This document shows positions 1-10,429 of a stretch of DNA of 64,000 nucleotides, piece after piece. The notes beneath the pieces were generated by a model, which was not told where the DNA came from, did not search any database, and saw only the letters and a list, made by a program, of their open reading frames with translations. The position numbers and the translations under genes were made by a program. Origin of the DNA: Voacanga thouarsii (taxonomy: Eukaryota; Streptophyta; Magnoliopsida; Gentianales; Apocynaceae); NCBI GenBank assembly GCA_026120185.1, contig JANUWF010001101.1, forward strand, positions 2,418,001 through 2,482,000. The letters run 5' to 3'. How positions within the stretch are numbered: position 1 is the first letter of the stretch; each line of letters starts with the position of its first letter.

Positions 1-762
1 TTGGAGATTATGATTTTAACTTAATTGGAACTTTTGATCAATTGATTGTTATTCTTGGTATTTGATTGCTTGTTTTTCTTACAGAGTTGGTTGATTGTTT
101 TTTGTTATTAACTTGCTTGCAAAAGAGGTTGGTAATGAATTCAATTAATTAATTTTATATTCGTTATCTCTTAACTTGCTTAAAAAAGGAGTTAACTGTT
201 TAGAACATTGGTAATCAAAAGTTAGTTGATGGTTGCTAGAATTTGGATTCATTAACTAATTTCATATTTTAAATCACCTAGAATATAAGAGTTTATGTGA
301 GGATTGATTTTAATGCATCTTTTGAATAAGTTAGTCGAGACAGAATATGTTCACTAATTTAACTAGAAGATAGTGACTCCATGGATTGCAAACGAAGTGG
401 GTCTATATTAAATCCTTCATGATACCAAGACGACAATTAATTGTGATGAATGCTAATTGGTTCAATCTTGTATTTTCAAGATAATTGTTTAGTTACATAA
501 AATTACATCATTGAGTTATATCCATTTTTATCTTTATTTATTTTTCTTTTTATTTTCTTCTTATTTTATTGACTAAACAATAAAAATTTGGATAAAGTAA
601 GGTGGGAGTCTAAGTTCTAGTGGATTCGATACTTGTTATTCCCTATATTATATGATGGGTATACTTACCCGTATATGTGATTTTAGTGATTGTCATTTTA
701 ATTAAAACTAGAGTAATTATGCTATTTGTTGATAATATTTTCTATACTAAAAACATGCATTA
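1..762 (+). mobile_element. LTR family A, copy 1 (3' part of an Athila-like LTR, cut by window edge)
   Basis: This stretch aligns along its whole length with 2466-3135 plus 8900-8996 and with 9260-10031. It ends in GCATTA, where the sister copies have GCATCA, just before a tRNA-Asp-type primer site. The 5' part lies outside the window. It is non-coding and AT-rich. The Athila-like assignment rests on the primer site, not on coding sequence. Confidence 0.8.
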
Positions 763-768
763 AGTTTT

Positions 769-786
769 TGGCACCGTTGCTGGGGA
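769..786 (+). other. Primer binding site, tRNA-Asp type
   Basis: TGGCACCGTTGCTGGGGA differs at two positions from TGGCGCCGTTGCCGGGGA, the complement of the plant tRNA-Asp(GUC) 3' end. It lies six bases after the end of LTR copy 1, the usual place for a primer site. Instead of a gag leader, the next bases (787-832) are a piece of the middle of the same LTR. Confidence 0.75.
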
Positions 787-832
787 AGCTTCTCAATCAC
801 CACTCAAAGGAGCATTGTTCAAAAGAGGTTTA
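787..832 (+). repeat. Truncated family-A LTR piece directly after the PBS
   Basis: The sequence CTCAATCACCACTCAAAGG and the bases after it match the LTR interior at 2329-2370 and 9124-9168. An internal LTR segment is therefore joined directly to the primer site. At about 830 it switches to minus-strand gag sequence of another element. Confidence 0.65.
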
Positions 833-1330
833 ATTTTTGGTCTCAATCCTTGTTTAAATTGAGACAAAGTGTGCTAAGGATCCTCCCTACCCGTGCAACG
901 AATCTTCGGCTCTTCAAACTTATTCATATATTCAACTACGGTCATGGTTCCTTGTCTTAAGTTAGTGAGTTCATCAAAGAGGTCTTGTTAGTAGTATCGA
1001 GGCAGGTACTTTGGTTTGAGTTCCAACTTCATCTCTTCCCATGTTACCTGTGTATTACCATCAAGTTGTAAATCATATTCCTTACTGGTCCACTAAATTT
1101 GAGCTTGCCCGATAAGTTTCATTATGACATATCTAACTTTTCTCTCATCAGACATATCATACCAATCAAAAAAACTTTCTAGCGTAGCAAGCCAATCACA
1201 AAAAGCTTGAGGGTCAATTCTTCCATCAAAATCTGGAACATCAATCCGTGCTTTTTTGGTAATGTCCCCCATTGCATCATAGACATCAGTTTTACTATAG
1301 TTTCCACCCTCAAGAATGTCATGAGCCATA
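833..1330 (-). pseudogene. Ty3/gypsy gag fragment (element D)
   Basis: The open stretch 1093-1329 encodes 78 residues with the capsid-like core of plant Ty3/gypsy Gag: the motif VPDFDGRIDP, then FCDWLATLESFF and DERKVRYVIMKL. After a stop the same frame continues with recognisable Gag sequence (WEEMKLELKPKY, MTVVEYMNKFEE) to about 833, with further stops, and then breaks off at the family-A LTR junction. The start at 1330 is the first ATG of the open frame; more amino-terminal sequence can be read upstream to about 1600. No protease, RT or integrase of this element is present, so it is a 5' fragment only. Confidence 0.75.
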
Positions 1331-1733
1331 GTAGAAGAGTACCGTGTGGCTTGGCCATGAGTTGAGCAGCCCTATGTTCAATAATTTCAAGTTGTGAAGG
1401 ACCTGAATTTTAAGAATCTACAATATCCGCAACATCTTTTCCATTGCTGGCTGCTTCTAAGCTTATGGCTGCAATACCCTTCTGAGCCATTAGTTCTTTG
1501 ATTTGGGCTTCCAAGGCTTCAACTCTCTCTATGGTTAAATAGAGTAACTCCTCACGTTCCTTATCTGTTTACCTTGGCTGGTAGTTTTTCCCATTCTAAG
1601 TCACCATAGGATAGGGATTCTTGGGACAACAGAAGGAAATTTTGGATCTTTGACGAAGAAACTGATTTTTATTTTTCTCTCTCTTAACTACTAAGAATGA
1701 AAACTTTTATGAAGGAAAGGAAGTCAAGAGACT

Positions 1734-1745
1734 TCTTTGATACCA
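1734..1745 (-). other. Degenerate PBS of element D, tRNA-iMet type
   Basis: On the minus strand the bases TGGTATCAAAGA resemble the usual TGGTATCAGAGC complement of initiator tRNA-Met. The site lies between the putative LTR (higher coordinates) and the gag remnant (lower coordinates), as expected for a minus-strand element. Confidence 0.5.
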
Positions 1746-2030
1746 GCAATCCAAGTAATTTCTGAAAACTAGAACATTAAGCACATCATTGTTTTAGAAA
1801 AGTAAACAAAGGATAAAAGATAAAGCTCATAGGCAAGCTCTTCTTCTTCTCTTAAAAACCTCATTTGAACAATACTCATTTGAGTGGTGATTGAGTAGCT
1901 ACCTTGGATCCTTCAAATCACACATTTCTCTTGTATTTTTCTTGTATTTATAAGCCTCCTTGATGCCAAAATTCGTTCCACTCATCATCCTAAAAACTTC
2001 CTTCGATGCCAAGATTCGTTCCACTCATCA
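1746..2030 (-). mobile_element. Putative LTR remnant of element D
   Basis: Read on the minus strand this segment runs into the D primer site. It contains a TATA-like TTATAAATAC (plus 1945-1955) and is closely similar to family-A LTR sequence at 2242-2449. A short tandem duplication of about 38 bp (two copies of GGAACGAAT-type sequence, 1970-2030) sits at its 5' side. The outer boundary is not defined. Confidence 0.5.
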
Positions 2031-2449
2031 AGTTCAAATGAGCATTGTATAATGGACAAGACGCCAGGTTTTCTCTGAAAAAGAGAAAATTGAGGATAAA
2101 AACAAATTGGACCCTGCGCTAGATGGCCCGACTGGACCCGACGCCAGGTCCACTCTGCTCAGAGGTGGTTGTGTGCGAATTTGATATTTTTCAAAGAACT
2201 TTGGCATTTTCTGAATTCTACTCAGAATAGACTTCTTAAGTAACGAATTTTGGCATTAAGGAGGCTTATAAATACAAGAAAAATACAAGAGAAATATGTG
2301 AATTGAAGGATCCAAGCTAGCTCCTCAATCATCACTCAAAGGAGTATTGTTCAAAGGAGGTTTTCTAGAGAAGAAGAAGGGCTTGTCTATGAGTTTTATC
2401 TTTTATATTTTGTTTATATTTCTAGAACAATGATGTACTTAATGTTTTG
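1773..2449. repeat. Inverted repeat, arms about 205 bp, spacer about 260 bp
   Basis: Arm 1 (1773-1977) is the reverse complement of arm 2 (2242-2449) with only scattered mismatches and small gaps. Both arms include the LTR TATA region and the CTCAATCA-CACTCAAA block. The spacer holds two GACGCCAGGT motifs. A transcript across it could fold into a long hairpin. Confidence 0.8.
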
Positions 2450-3395
2450 ATTGTATTTGGATATTATTTTGGAGATTATGATTTTAAGTTAATTCGAACT
2501 TTTGGTCAATTGATTTCTGTTTTTGGTATTTGATTACTTGTTTTTCTTACAGAGTTGGTTGATTAATTTTTGTTGTTAATTTGCTTAAAAAAGAGGTTGG
2601 TAATGACTTCAATTAATTAATTTCATATTTTGTTATCTCTTAACTTGCTTGAAAAATCAGTTAATTATTTAAAATATTGATAATTAAATGTTAGTTAATG
2701 ATTACTAGAATATGGATTCATTGACTAATTTCATATTTTAAATCACCTAGAATATACGGGTTTATATGATGATTGATTTTAATGCATCTTTTGGATAAGT
2801 TAGTTGAGACAGAATATGTTCACTAATTTAACTAGAAGATAGTGATTCCATGAATTGCAAATGAAGTGGGTCTATATTAAATCATTCATGATGCCAAGAC
2901 GACAATTGATTATGATGAATGCTAATTGATTCAGTCTTGTGTTTTCAAGATAATTACTAGTTACATGAAATTGCATCCTTGAGTTATTTCTATTTTTATC
3001 TTTATTTATTTTCTTTATTTATTCTCTTCTTACTTTATTGGCTAAATAATAAAGACTTGGGCAAAGTAAGGTGGCAGCCTAAGTTCTTGTGAATTTGATA
3101 CTTGCTATTTCCTGTACTATGCGATGGGTATACTTTAGGGGTGGCAATATTGAACACGACACGTCAACCCGACACGAAAACGACACGATTATAGCGGGTT
3201 AGGGTTGGGGCTTCGCGGGTTCGGGTCGAAACGGGTCGACCCGTTTAGCTTTAAACGGGTTTGGGTCATAAACGGGCTGAACCCGTTTCAACCCGTTTGA
3301 CCCGCCAACCCGTTTTTTTTTTTTTTTTTTTTTCACAAAAAATCTAAAAAACAAAACCCTATCGTGTGGAACTGTGGAAGTGTGAACTGATTAAC

Positions 3396-3745
3396 TGAAG
3401 AAGTCGTTCTCTCTCGTCGTCGTTCTCTCTCTCTCGGCTCTCACTCCCGTCGTTCTCTCTCTCTCGGCTCTCACTCTCTCCTCTCGCCGTCGTTCTCTCT
3501 CCTCTCGCCGTCGTTCTCTCTCCTCTCTCCGTCGTTATCTCGGCTCTCACTCTCTCCTCTCGCCGTTGCTCTCTCGGCTCTCGCTCTCTCCTCTTGCCGT
3601 CGCTCTCGCTCTCTCCTCTCGCCGTCGCGCTCTCTCTCTCCTCGCCGTCGCCTCTCGGCTCTCTCCTCGCCGTCGCCTCTTGGCTCTCTCCTCGCCGTCG
3701 CTCTCTCCTTGCTGTTGCCTCTCACTCTCTCCTCGCCGTTGCCGT
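3396..3745 (+). repeat. CT-rich minisatellite in the hAT 5' leader
   Basis: Irregular units of about 20-30 bp built from CTCTCTCCTCTCGCCGTCG-like sequence. The stretch is pyrimidine-pure for long runs and open in several frames on both strands, which produces long spurious serine/leucine- or arginine-rich ORFs. It lies in the presumed 5' untranslated exon. Confidence 0.8.
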
Positions 3746-3855
3746 CAGCTTTTTGGCGGCCTTCGCTACCGCTACTGACGGGCTCCCTCGACTTCAACTA
3801 GAAAGGAAAGGAGCTCAGTGGCAGTCTTGCAGAGCTTCCGTGACTGCTTCCTAAG

Positions 3856-6014
3856 GTAACTATTCCCTTGAGTTTTCTGCATCTGCATTAGCTTTAATCG
3901 AGCATAATCAAGCAAAATATATACCGTGCGTGTTCAAATCGAGTATGTTTGATTGTTGATTGTTGGAGAAATCGGGAGATGAGCTTGTATTTTGCTCAAA
4001 TCGAGCATGTTTGATTGTTGATTGTTGGAGAAACCGCGAGATGAGCTTGCATCTTCGTGTGGGAGTTTTTTGGGAAATTGCAGAGATGAGTTCTTGGTAG
4101 TGATGTGGAAGTTGTCTTGAATGAGTTCTTGGTAGATTGGACTATTTATTGATTGATTTTTGTGAAGGGTATTCTGCTGCGAAATTATGCTATATTAATT
4201 TTTTTTGCGACAATTTGGGGCTGTTTTATGTGTTGAATTATTGTGGATTTTTGTGAAGGAGTTGTTGGAGTATTGAGCTACTTGTTCGGGCAAATTGTTG
4301 GTGTTGGAGTATACCATTTGTAGCTCAACAGAAAAAGGATATAATTATTGAAATACATATATCGTGTTTTGAAAAAGTTAAAGTTTTTTGTTTGCTTATG
4401 GTAAGAAGCTATTTAAATTTGAAAGAGTTGTGTTTAAATATATAAGAATAGTTTTTTGAATCTTTTACAATATTCTTTCCATATATTTTCATGGCATTCC
4501 TTTTATAAAACTTCCATTTCTTCCCTCCTTATTACTTTCTCTTTTTCTTAAGATTGTTTAATAAGTAGATTAGGATGAGTTGATTTAATTGCCATCTATA
4601 GTAACTACAATTGTTTCTTTTTACCTTTTTTTCCCCTTGGTTTTAGAATCCAATCAGTCAAAAAAGGGAAAAACAATATATTTTGTTAAGGTTGATAAGA
4701 AATCATTGAATGTGCATTTAACTAAGGCATGTTTGATCATTTTGAATATTGGCGTATAGATATCTAAAATCTAAAATACAATATTAAATATATTTAATTA
4801 AATTTTAAATATTTAATTAAATTATTAAACAAACTCTAACTACTACTAGTATTATTTAATAAGCTTCATTTAAAAGTATTCTTAATTTCTTCTGATGAAG
4901 GGCTACTTGACGGTTCACCCATTTTGAAACACAAACCAATTGATAAAATGCATTCCAATTATTCCTTTGCCGCATCAAATATGAGGTCATAGGGATTATG
5001 TAAGTTATTCCGGATATCAAAATTCTTTTATTTGTTATAGAAAGTTCTTTAATATTTGATTAACAATATTCGGTATTATAAGATATTTATATAAAAATAT
5101 ATCATATTTTATCTACAACACAACTCGAGAAAAAAAAAACTTTTTGTAGCATCATTTATGCCTTCCTTTTGTCATTCTTAACCAAGTGAAAGAACTAGAA
5201 ATCTCGGGAAAAAGAATTACTATTTGCAAAGCTGCTCAATTCTGATTGTAAGAAGCTAGAACCAAGGTATAAGTTCAAATGGCAAAGGTTGAAGGCAAGC
5301 AAAGCATAAGGGGCAAAACAGTCAATTCACAAAAGAGGTAGCTTTGGCCTTTTATACATGGGGCCCAAAATTGCTTCTTTTCAAAGCATGCTTGAGAATT
5401 ATAAGAATAGAGCAAAATGGTAGGCAAAGGAATATTTTTATCGAGTGCAAATTATGTCTTTCTTTCTTTCTTCTCATCTTGTCTTTGGAATTGTTTATGT
5501 GATTGCTTGATTCGCTTTTATAAAGAATCCTCACAAAATTTTATGCCAAAAAAAGCTGCCATTACGTACTAATTGATCAATCCTTTATTACAAAGTTCTC
5601 GACACTTTAGTGCCTTGAGATTGAAACTGCTATATCATAATAATGCGGAGAATACAGGCATGTTTGTCATCTAACTTCTTGTCCCAAAGTGAATGTAAAG
5701 CAATGATCCTTCACTACGTGTTATGTGCAATGGACAGTGATATTTGCATAGTAATTTGTTCTAAAAGACTTTGCGATAAAGATATTTAAAATAACAAAAA
5801 AAGATTAACTAGCTAATGAGATTAATTCCTGCTATACTTTTGCATTTTCATCACTTCGTTAGGCTTTGTTTTCTTGATTGAACATTGACTATTTGCATTC
5901 CAATTATTCCAACTCAATTCTTTGTGATTGTGAGCTTTCAAATGATGAACATTAACATAATTGTAGCATTCTTAACATACTTGAGGTTAATTATGTCTTT
6001 TTCACCAATTGTAG
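3856..6014 (+). other. Inferred 5'-UTR intron of the hAT transposase gene
   Basis: A donor-like AAG/GTAACT lies just after the CT-rich leader, and an acceptor TTGTAG ends two bases before the transposase ATG at 6017. The 2.16 kb between them is AT-rich and non-coding, with a two-copy tandem repeat of 61 bp (about 3937-4058). The intron is inferred from these junctions and from the leader introns known in other plant hAT genes. Confidence 0.5.
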
Positions 6015-6016
6015 AG

Positions 6017-8327
6017 ATGGATTCATTATTACCTCCACCACAAATTGATGAGTTGCAGCAAGAGTTTGTTGAACTTGAAGGTGACACAGATGATGAAAGT
6101 GTTGAGATGGTTGGAAATGACAACGGAGAGGGTGCAAATTCAAAGGATTCTTCTACCACTCAAACAGGTCATAAACGTAAAAGAAAGCTTACAAGTAATG
6201 TTTGGAAATACTTTGACCTAATACCAATTGGTGAAGATGGAAAAGAAAGATACAAGTGTAAGTATTGTGGTCAAACATATCTTTCGGCTAGCAAATATGG
6301 GACGAGTAACCTGAAAAAGCATATTAAGAAATGTCCTAGGATTGATACAAAGGACATAGGACAAATGCTCATTGAATCTAGTGGTGGCGGCATGAATACT
6401 AGATCTAGGAGATTCATGTCAAGCAAAGTTTAGGGAGTTGTTGATTAATGCTTGTGATACAACATGATTTGCCTTTATCTTTTGTGGAATATGAGGGTAT
6501 TAGGGCTGTATTTTCCTACTTAGAGCCAGATGTGTCTCATATTAGTAGGAATACTGCGAGGCAAGATATTAAAAATATACATGCTGCTTATGTTGCTAAG
6601 ATCACTCTTCAACTTAAACAATGTCCCGGTAGAATTTGCTTGACTTCTGATTGTTGGACTTCGATAGCTACAGATGGATACATGACTTTGACTGCACATT
6701 TTATTGACAAGAATTGGATATTGCATAAAACGATTTTGAATTTTTCTTACATGCCTCCACCTCATTCTGGTATTGCATTAGCTGAAAAGATTTATAGTTT
6801 GGTTGCTAGTTGGGGAATTGAGAAGAGGTTATTTTCTATAACTTTGGATAATGCTTACGCCAACAATTCATGTGTTGAGCTTTTGAAATATCAGTTGAAT
6901 TTGCAAAGATGTTTGTTGGATTTTGGTTCTTTGTTTCATGTAAGATGTTGTGCCCATATTCTCAATTTAATTGTAAAAGAAGGGTTGAAAGAAATTGATG
7001 AATCAGTTGAGAAGGTAAGAGAATCTGTGAAGTATGTCAAAGGGTCACCAACAAGAAAGCAAAAGTTTTTAGAGTGTGTGGCACACACATTTCTTGAATC
7101 CAAGAAATCTCTTAAGCAAGATGTTCCTACAAGATGGAATTCCACATATGAGATGCTTGCTAGTGCACTTTATTATAAGCTTGCTTTCTGTCATTTGCAA
7201 TTGAGTGACTCTAATTTCAAGCATAACCCTTCTGAAGAAGAATGGAGTAAAGTGGAGAAAATATGTGGTTTCTTGAAATTATTTTATGATGCAACAAATG
7301 CATTTTCTAGTGCGAAGATGCCTACTTCAAATCTCTATTTTCCCCATGTGTTTATGATTCAGTTGAGGTTGACGGAAGAAATTAAAAGTCCTGATGACTA
7401 CATGAAGAGAATTGCAATTGGCATGTATTCGAAGTTTGATAAGTATTGGAAAGAGTTCAGCCCACTTTTGGCCATTGCTGTTGTGTTTGATCCTCGGTAT
7501 AAAATGCAATTTGTTGAATTTAGTTATAGGAAACTTTATGGTATTGATGGTCAAGTGGAGTGCTCGGAACTTAAATCTAAACTTTTCTCTATCTTTGAAG
7601 CATACAAGACTAATCTTTCTTCTATTTACGGAGTATCTGGCACTATATTTCAGGGACAATCAAAATCAACCTCTACCAAAGAGAAAGATAGTGTAGAAAG
7701 TTCAAGTGTTTTTCAGGTTATTTCTTTTACTTATTACTTTTTTATAAGTCCAATATCTTTATAATTATAATTTATATTACAATGTTAATATATAATTTAA
7801 TTTATGCTTTCTAATTCCATTTTTAATTTTTAAAATAGGAGTTTGATGATTTTGAAAATGAAGATATCATGAAGCATATGCAGAAATCCGAGTTAGAGTT
7901 GTATTTAGATGAGCCAAGGGTTGATAGGACAGTTAAGCTTGATGTTTTATCTTATTGGAAGGCTCATCAGTATAGATACCCTTTGCTAGCTCAAATGGTT
8001 CGAGATGTGCTTACTGTTCCTGCCTCTACAGTTGCTTCTGAGTCTGCATTCAGTAGTGGTGGTAGAGTTCTTGATCAATTTAGAAGTTCTTTATCACCTG
8101 ATCTTGTTGAGTCTTTGATTTGTTCTAAGGATTGGATTTATGGAGGTAAAATTTTTTTACCTATTATATTTTTATTTCAATTTATATTTTTAGATAAAAT
8201 TTATAATACTTGTTTGTTTAAATTTATTGCAGAAGCACTTGCTGAAAAGTTAAATGTGGATGAAGTTGTTCAAAATATCATGGATTTGAACATCAATAAG
8301 GAGGCACCTGCTGTTGAGAAGAACTGA
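6017..8327 (+). pseudogene. hAT transposase, nearly intact, two frameshifts
   Basis: The ATG at 6017 follows an acceptor-like site. The N-terminus is acidic, then a BED zinc finger lies at 6205-6335 (CKYC ... LKKHIKKC). Reading frame shifts occur near 6405-6412 and near 6455. From there a long frame runs to an intron at 7717-7838 (GT-AG), and a second intron lies at 8146-8232. Catalytic-type residues of the hAT RNase H fold are all visible: D in TSDCWTS, D in TLDNAYAN, and E in ASESAFSSGG. The C-terminal dimerisation domain (YWKAHQYRYPLLAQM to LICSKDW) is complete. Translation would be about 690 aa without the shifts, normal for the family. Apart from the two shifts no stop was seen. It is probably inactive as sequenced, unless the shifts are assembly errors. 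Confidence 0.9.
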
Positions 8328-8564
8328 AGAACATTGACAATGTTGTTTGAAGTTTATTAAATTTTTAATGTATTAAGTAAATTGAATGTTTAAATTTTTT
8401 AGATTAAGTTTTATGAATTTATTTACATTTTTAGATATTTAATTAGATAATTTATTATTTTACTGGCCATTTAAGACTTTATGGACTATTCTATTGGTTA
8501 TTTTAATTTTATATGGTTTGATTTATTTTTTCAAATTTTTAGTGTAATGAGTGGACAGATTTAG

Positions 8565-8704
8565 TAGGTATTCGGGTTGGCGGGTTGGCGGGTTTCGCAT
8601 GTATTCAGGTTGACGGGTTAGTGGGTTGGCGGGTTTCGCAGGTATTCAGGTTGGCGGGTTGGCGGGTTTCGCAGGTATTCAGGTTGACGGGTTAGCGGGT
8701 TTAG
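8565..8704 (+). repeat. Subterminal tandem repeats of the hAT 3' end
   Basis: About three imperfect units of GGTTGGCGGGTTGGCGGGTT / GGTATTCAGGTT composition. They are followed at 8720-8870 by dispersed CGTGTCGTGT and AACCCGAACACG motifs. These match the subterminal motifs of the left end (3160-3310) in inverted orientation and are likely transposase-binding sites. Confidence 0.75.
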
Positions 8705-9002
8705 TAGTAATCTATTTATTTTCGTGTCTAATCGTGTCGTGTCGTGTCAACCCGTTTATTTTCGTGTCGTGTTCGTGTTACAAAATTAGACACGTTTATT
8801 AATCGTGTCGTGTTCGGGTTGACGTGTCATGTGTAATTATTTCAAGTTGACACGACCCGCCAACCCGAACACGACACGATTGCCACCCCTAGTATACTTG
8901 CTTGTATATGTGGTTTTAATGGTTGGCATTTTAATTAAAACTTAAGTAATTATGTTATTTGTTGGTAATATTTTCTACACTAAAAAATACGCATCAAGTT
9001 TT

Positions 9003-9020
9003 TGGCGCCGTTGTTGGGGA
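9003..9020 (+). other. Primer binding site, tRNA-Asp type, after LTR copy 2
   Basis: TGGCGCCGTTGTTGGGGA matches the tRNA-Asp 3' end complement except at two positions. It lies six bases after the LTR end at 8996. As at 786, it is followed directly by a truncated copy of the LTR rather than by an internal region. Confidence 0.85.
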
Positions 9021-9021
9021 C

Positions 9022-10031
9022 TAGATTTCTCAAGCAATGAATTTTGGTATCAAGAAGACTTATAAATACAAAAAAAAAAAAAAACACAGAGAAATGTGTG
9101 ATTTGAAAGATCCAAGCTAACTACTCAATCACTACTCAAACGGGCATTGTTCAAAGGAGGTTTTCAAGATAAGAAGAATGGCTTGTCTATGAGTTTTATT
9201 TTTTATCCTTTATTTATTTTTCTAGAATAATGATGTGCTTAATGTTTTGATTGTAATTGGATATTACTTTGAAGATTATGATTTTGAGTTAATCGGAATT
9301 TTTGATCAATTGATTGTTGTTTTTGGTATTTGATTGCTTATTTTTCTTAGGAGTTAGTTAATTGATTTTTGTTATTAACTTGTTTGAAAAAGAGGTTGGT
9401 AATGACTTCAATTAATTAATTTCATATTTGTTATCTCTTAACTTGCTTGAAAAAAGGATTAATTGTTTAGAGCATTGGTAATCAAAAGTTAGTTGATGAT
9501 TGTTAGAATATAGATTTATTGACTAATTTCATGTTTTAAATCACCTAAAATATAGGGGTTTATATGAGGATTGATTTTAATGCATTTTTTGGATAAGTTA
9601 GTGAAGATAAAATATGTTCACTAATTTAACTAGAAGATAGTGATTCCATGGATTGCAGATGAAGTGGGTCTATATTAAATCCTTCATGATGCCAAGATGA
9701 CAATTGATTGTGATGAACGCTAATTGATTTAATCTTGTGTTTTCAAGAGAATTGTCTAATTACATGAAATTGCATCATTGAGTTATATCTATTTTTATCT
9801 TTATTTATTTAATTTTCTTTTTCTCTTCTTGTTTTATTAGCTAAACAATAATGATTTGAGTAAAGTAAGGTGGGAGTCTAAGTTCTCGTAGATTCGATAC
9901 TTGCTATTCCCTATACTATGCGATAGGTATACTTACCCATATGTGTGATTTTAGTGGTTGATATTTTAATTAAAACTTGAGTAATTGTGTCATTTATTGG
10001 TAATATTTTCTACACTAAAAAACACGCATTA
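9022..10031 (+). mobile_element. LTR family A, copy 3 (5'-truncated)
   Basis: Begins within the LTR at the segment before the TATA box (CTTATAAATAC at about 9059) and runs to the LTR end GCATTA at 10031. Identity to copies 1 and 2 is high throughout. After the end the usual AGTTTT spacer is present, but the tRNA-Asp primer site is replaced by unrelated sequence, so the element is cut exactly there. Confidence 0.8.
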
Positions 10032-10039
10032 AGTTTTTT

Positions 10040-10425
10040 ATTTGATTTTCAATCCTTAAGTGTGAGCTTAAGGTAGTGGACGTAGATCTTTGAGGATCAA
10101 ACCACTATAAATCTCTTGTTCATCTTCCTTGCATTTATTTCTGATAGCTTGTGAATCTCTTTGTACAAAATTTTCAATCACTCAAAAGAAATCTTTATGA
10201 TTTTCACCAACCCATCTTTATTCTTGTATTGATTGCACATCTCTTGTCTCATGTCCTTAAGTTTCTAGATGACTTCTTAAAGCTGCACACAACTCGTTTT
10301 TGCACAACTTGTAAACACCTCAATCTATAAAATAAAAGTAGCATTTCAAAAATTAGATCTTTTTTTGAAAAGTATTTTAAAATTTTTCAAAAACCTTATT
10401 CACCCCCCTCTAAGGTTTTTCATGT
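10040..10425. other. Non-coding retroelement-like junction sequence
   Basis: No ORF of note. It contains CACCCCCCTCTAAGG and a block with ATCAAACCACTATA-type sequence, both of which look like plant copia LTR or leader sequence. It does not match the 5' LTR of element C (27958-28185), so it is not that element's 3' LTR. Confidence 0.4.
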
Positions 10426-10429
10426 ACGA

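Larger units (their letters stand above)
3136..8891 (+). mobile_element. Complete hAT-superfamily DNA transposon
   Basis: The ends are perfect 13-bp terminal inverted repeats (TAGGGGTGGCAAT; ATTGCCACCCCTA at the right end). They are flanked by a perfect 8-bp target duplication GTATACTT at 3128-3135 and 8892-8899. The element is 5756 bp and interrupts family-A LTR copy 2. Subterminal sequence at both ends is rich in ACGACACG and CAACCCG motifs, typical transposase-binding repeats of hAT elements. Inside is one transposase gene with a BED finger, a DDE core and a C-terminal hAT dimerisation domain. The perfect duplication suggests a fairly recent insertion. Confidence 0.95.
2040..8996 (+). mobile_element. 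LTR family A, copy 2, split by the hAT element
   Basis: The LTR sequence runs 2040-3135 and resumes at 8900 after the hAT insertion and its 8-bp duplication, ending GCATCA at 8996. A TATA box (CTTATAAATAC) is at about 2265-2275. The 5' end is lost at the junction with element D. Removing the hAT element gives about 1.2 kb of LTR, against 1452 bp for the complete solo copy at 22119-23570. Confidence 0.8.

Noticed and set aside
3359..3854. Long overlapping ORFs on both strands in the CT-rich stretch
   Set aside because: They exist because the repeat lacks stop codons in several frames; residues are only a few kinds and match no family.
6400..6460. A short intron instead of two frameshifts in the hAT transposase
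   Set aside because: The gap is under 60 bp and no suitable GT-AG pair restores the reading frame; sequence similarity continues through it.
10040..10425. 3' LTR of element C
   Set aside because: It does not resemble the 228-bp LTR at 27958-28185.
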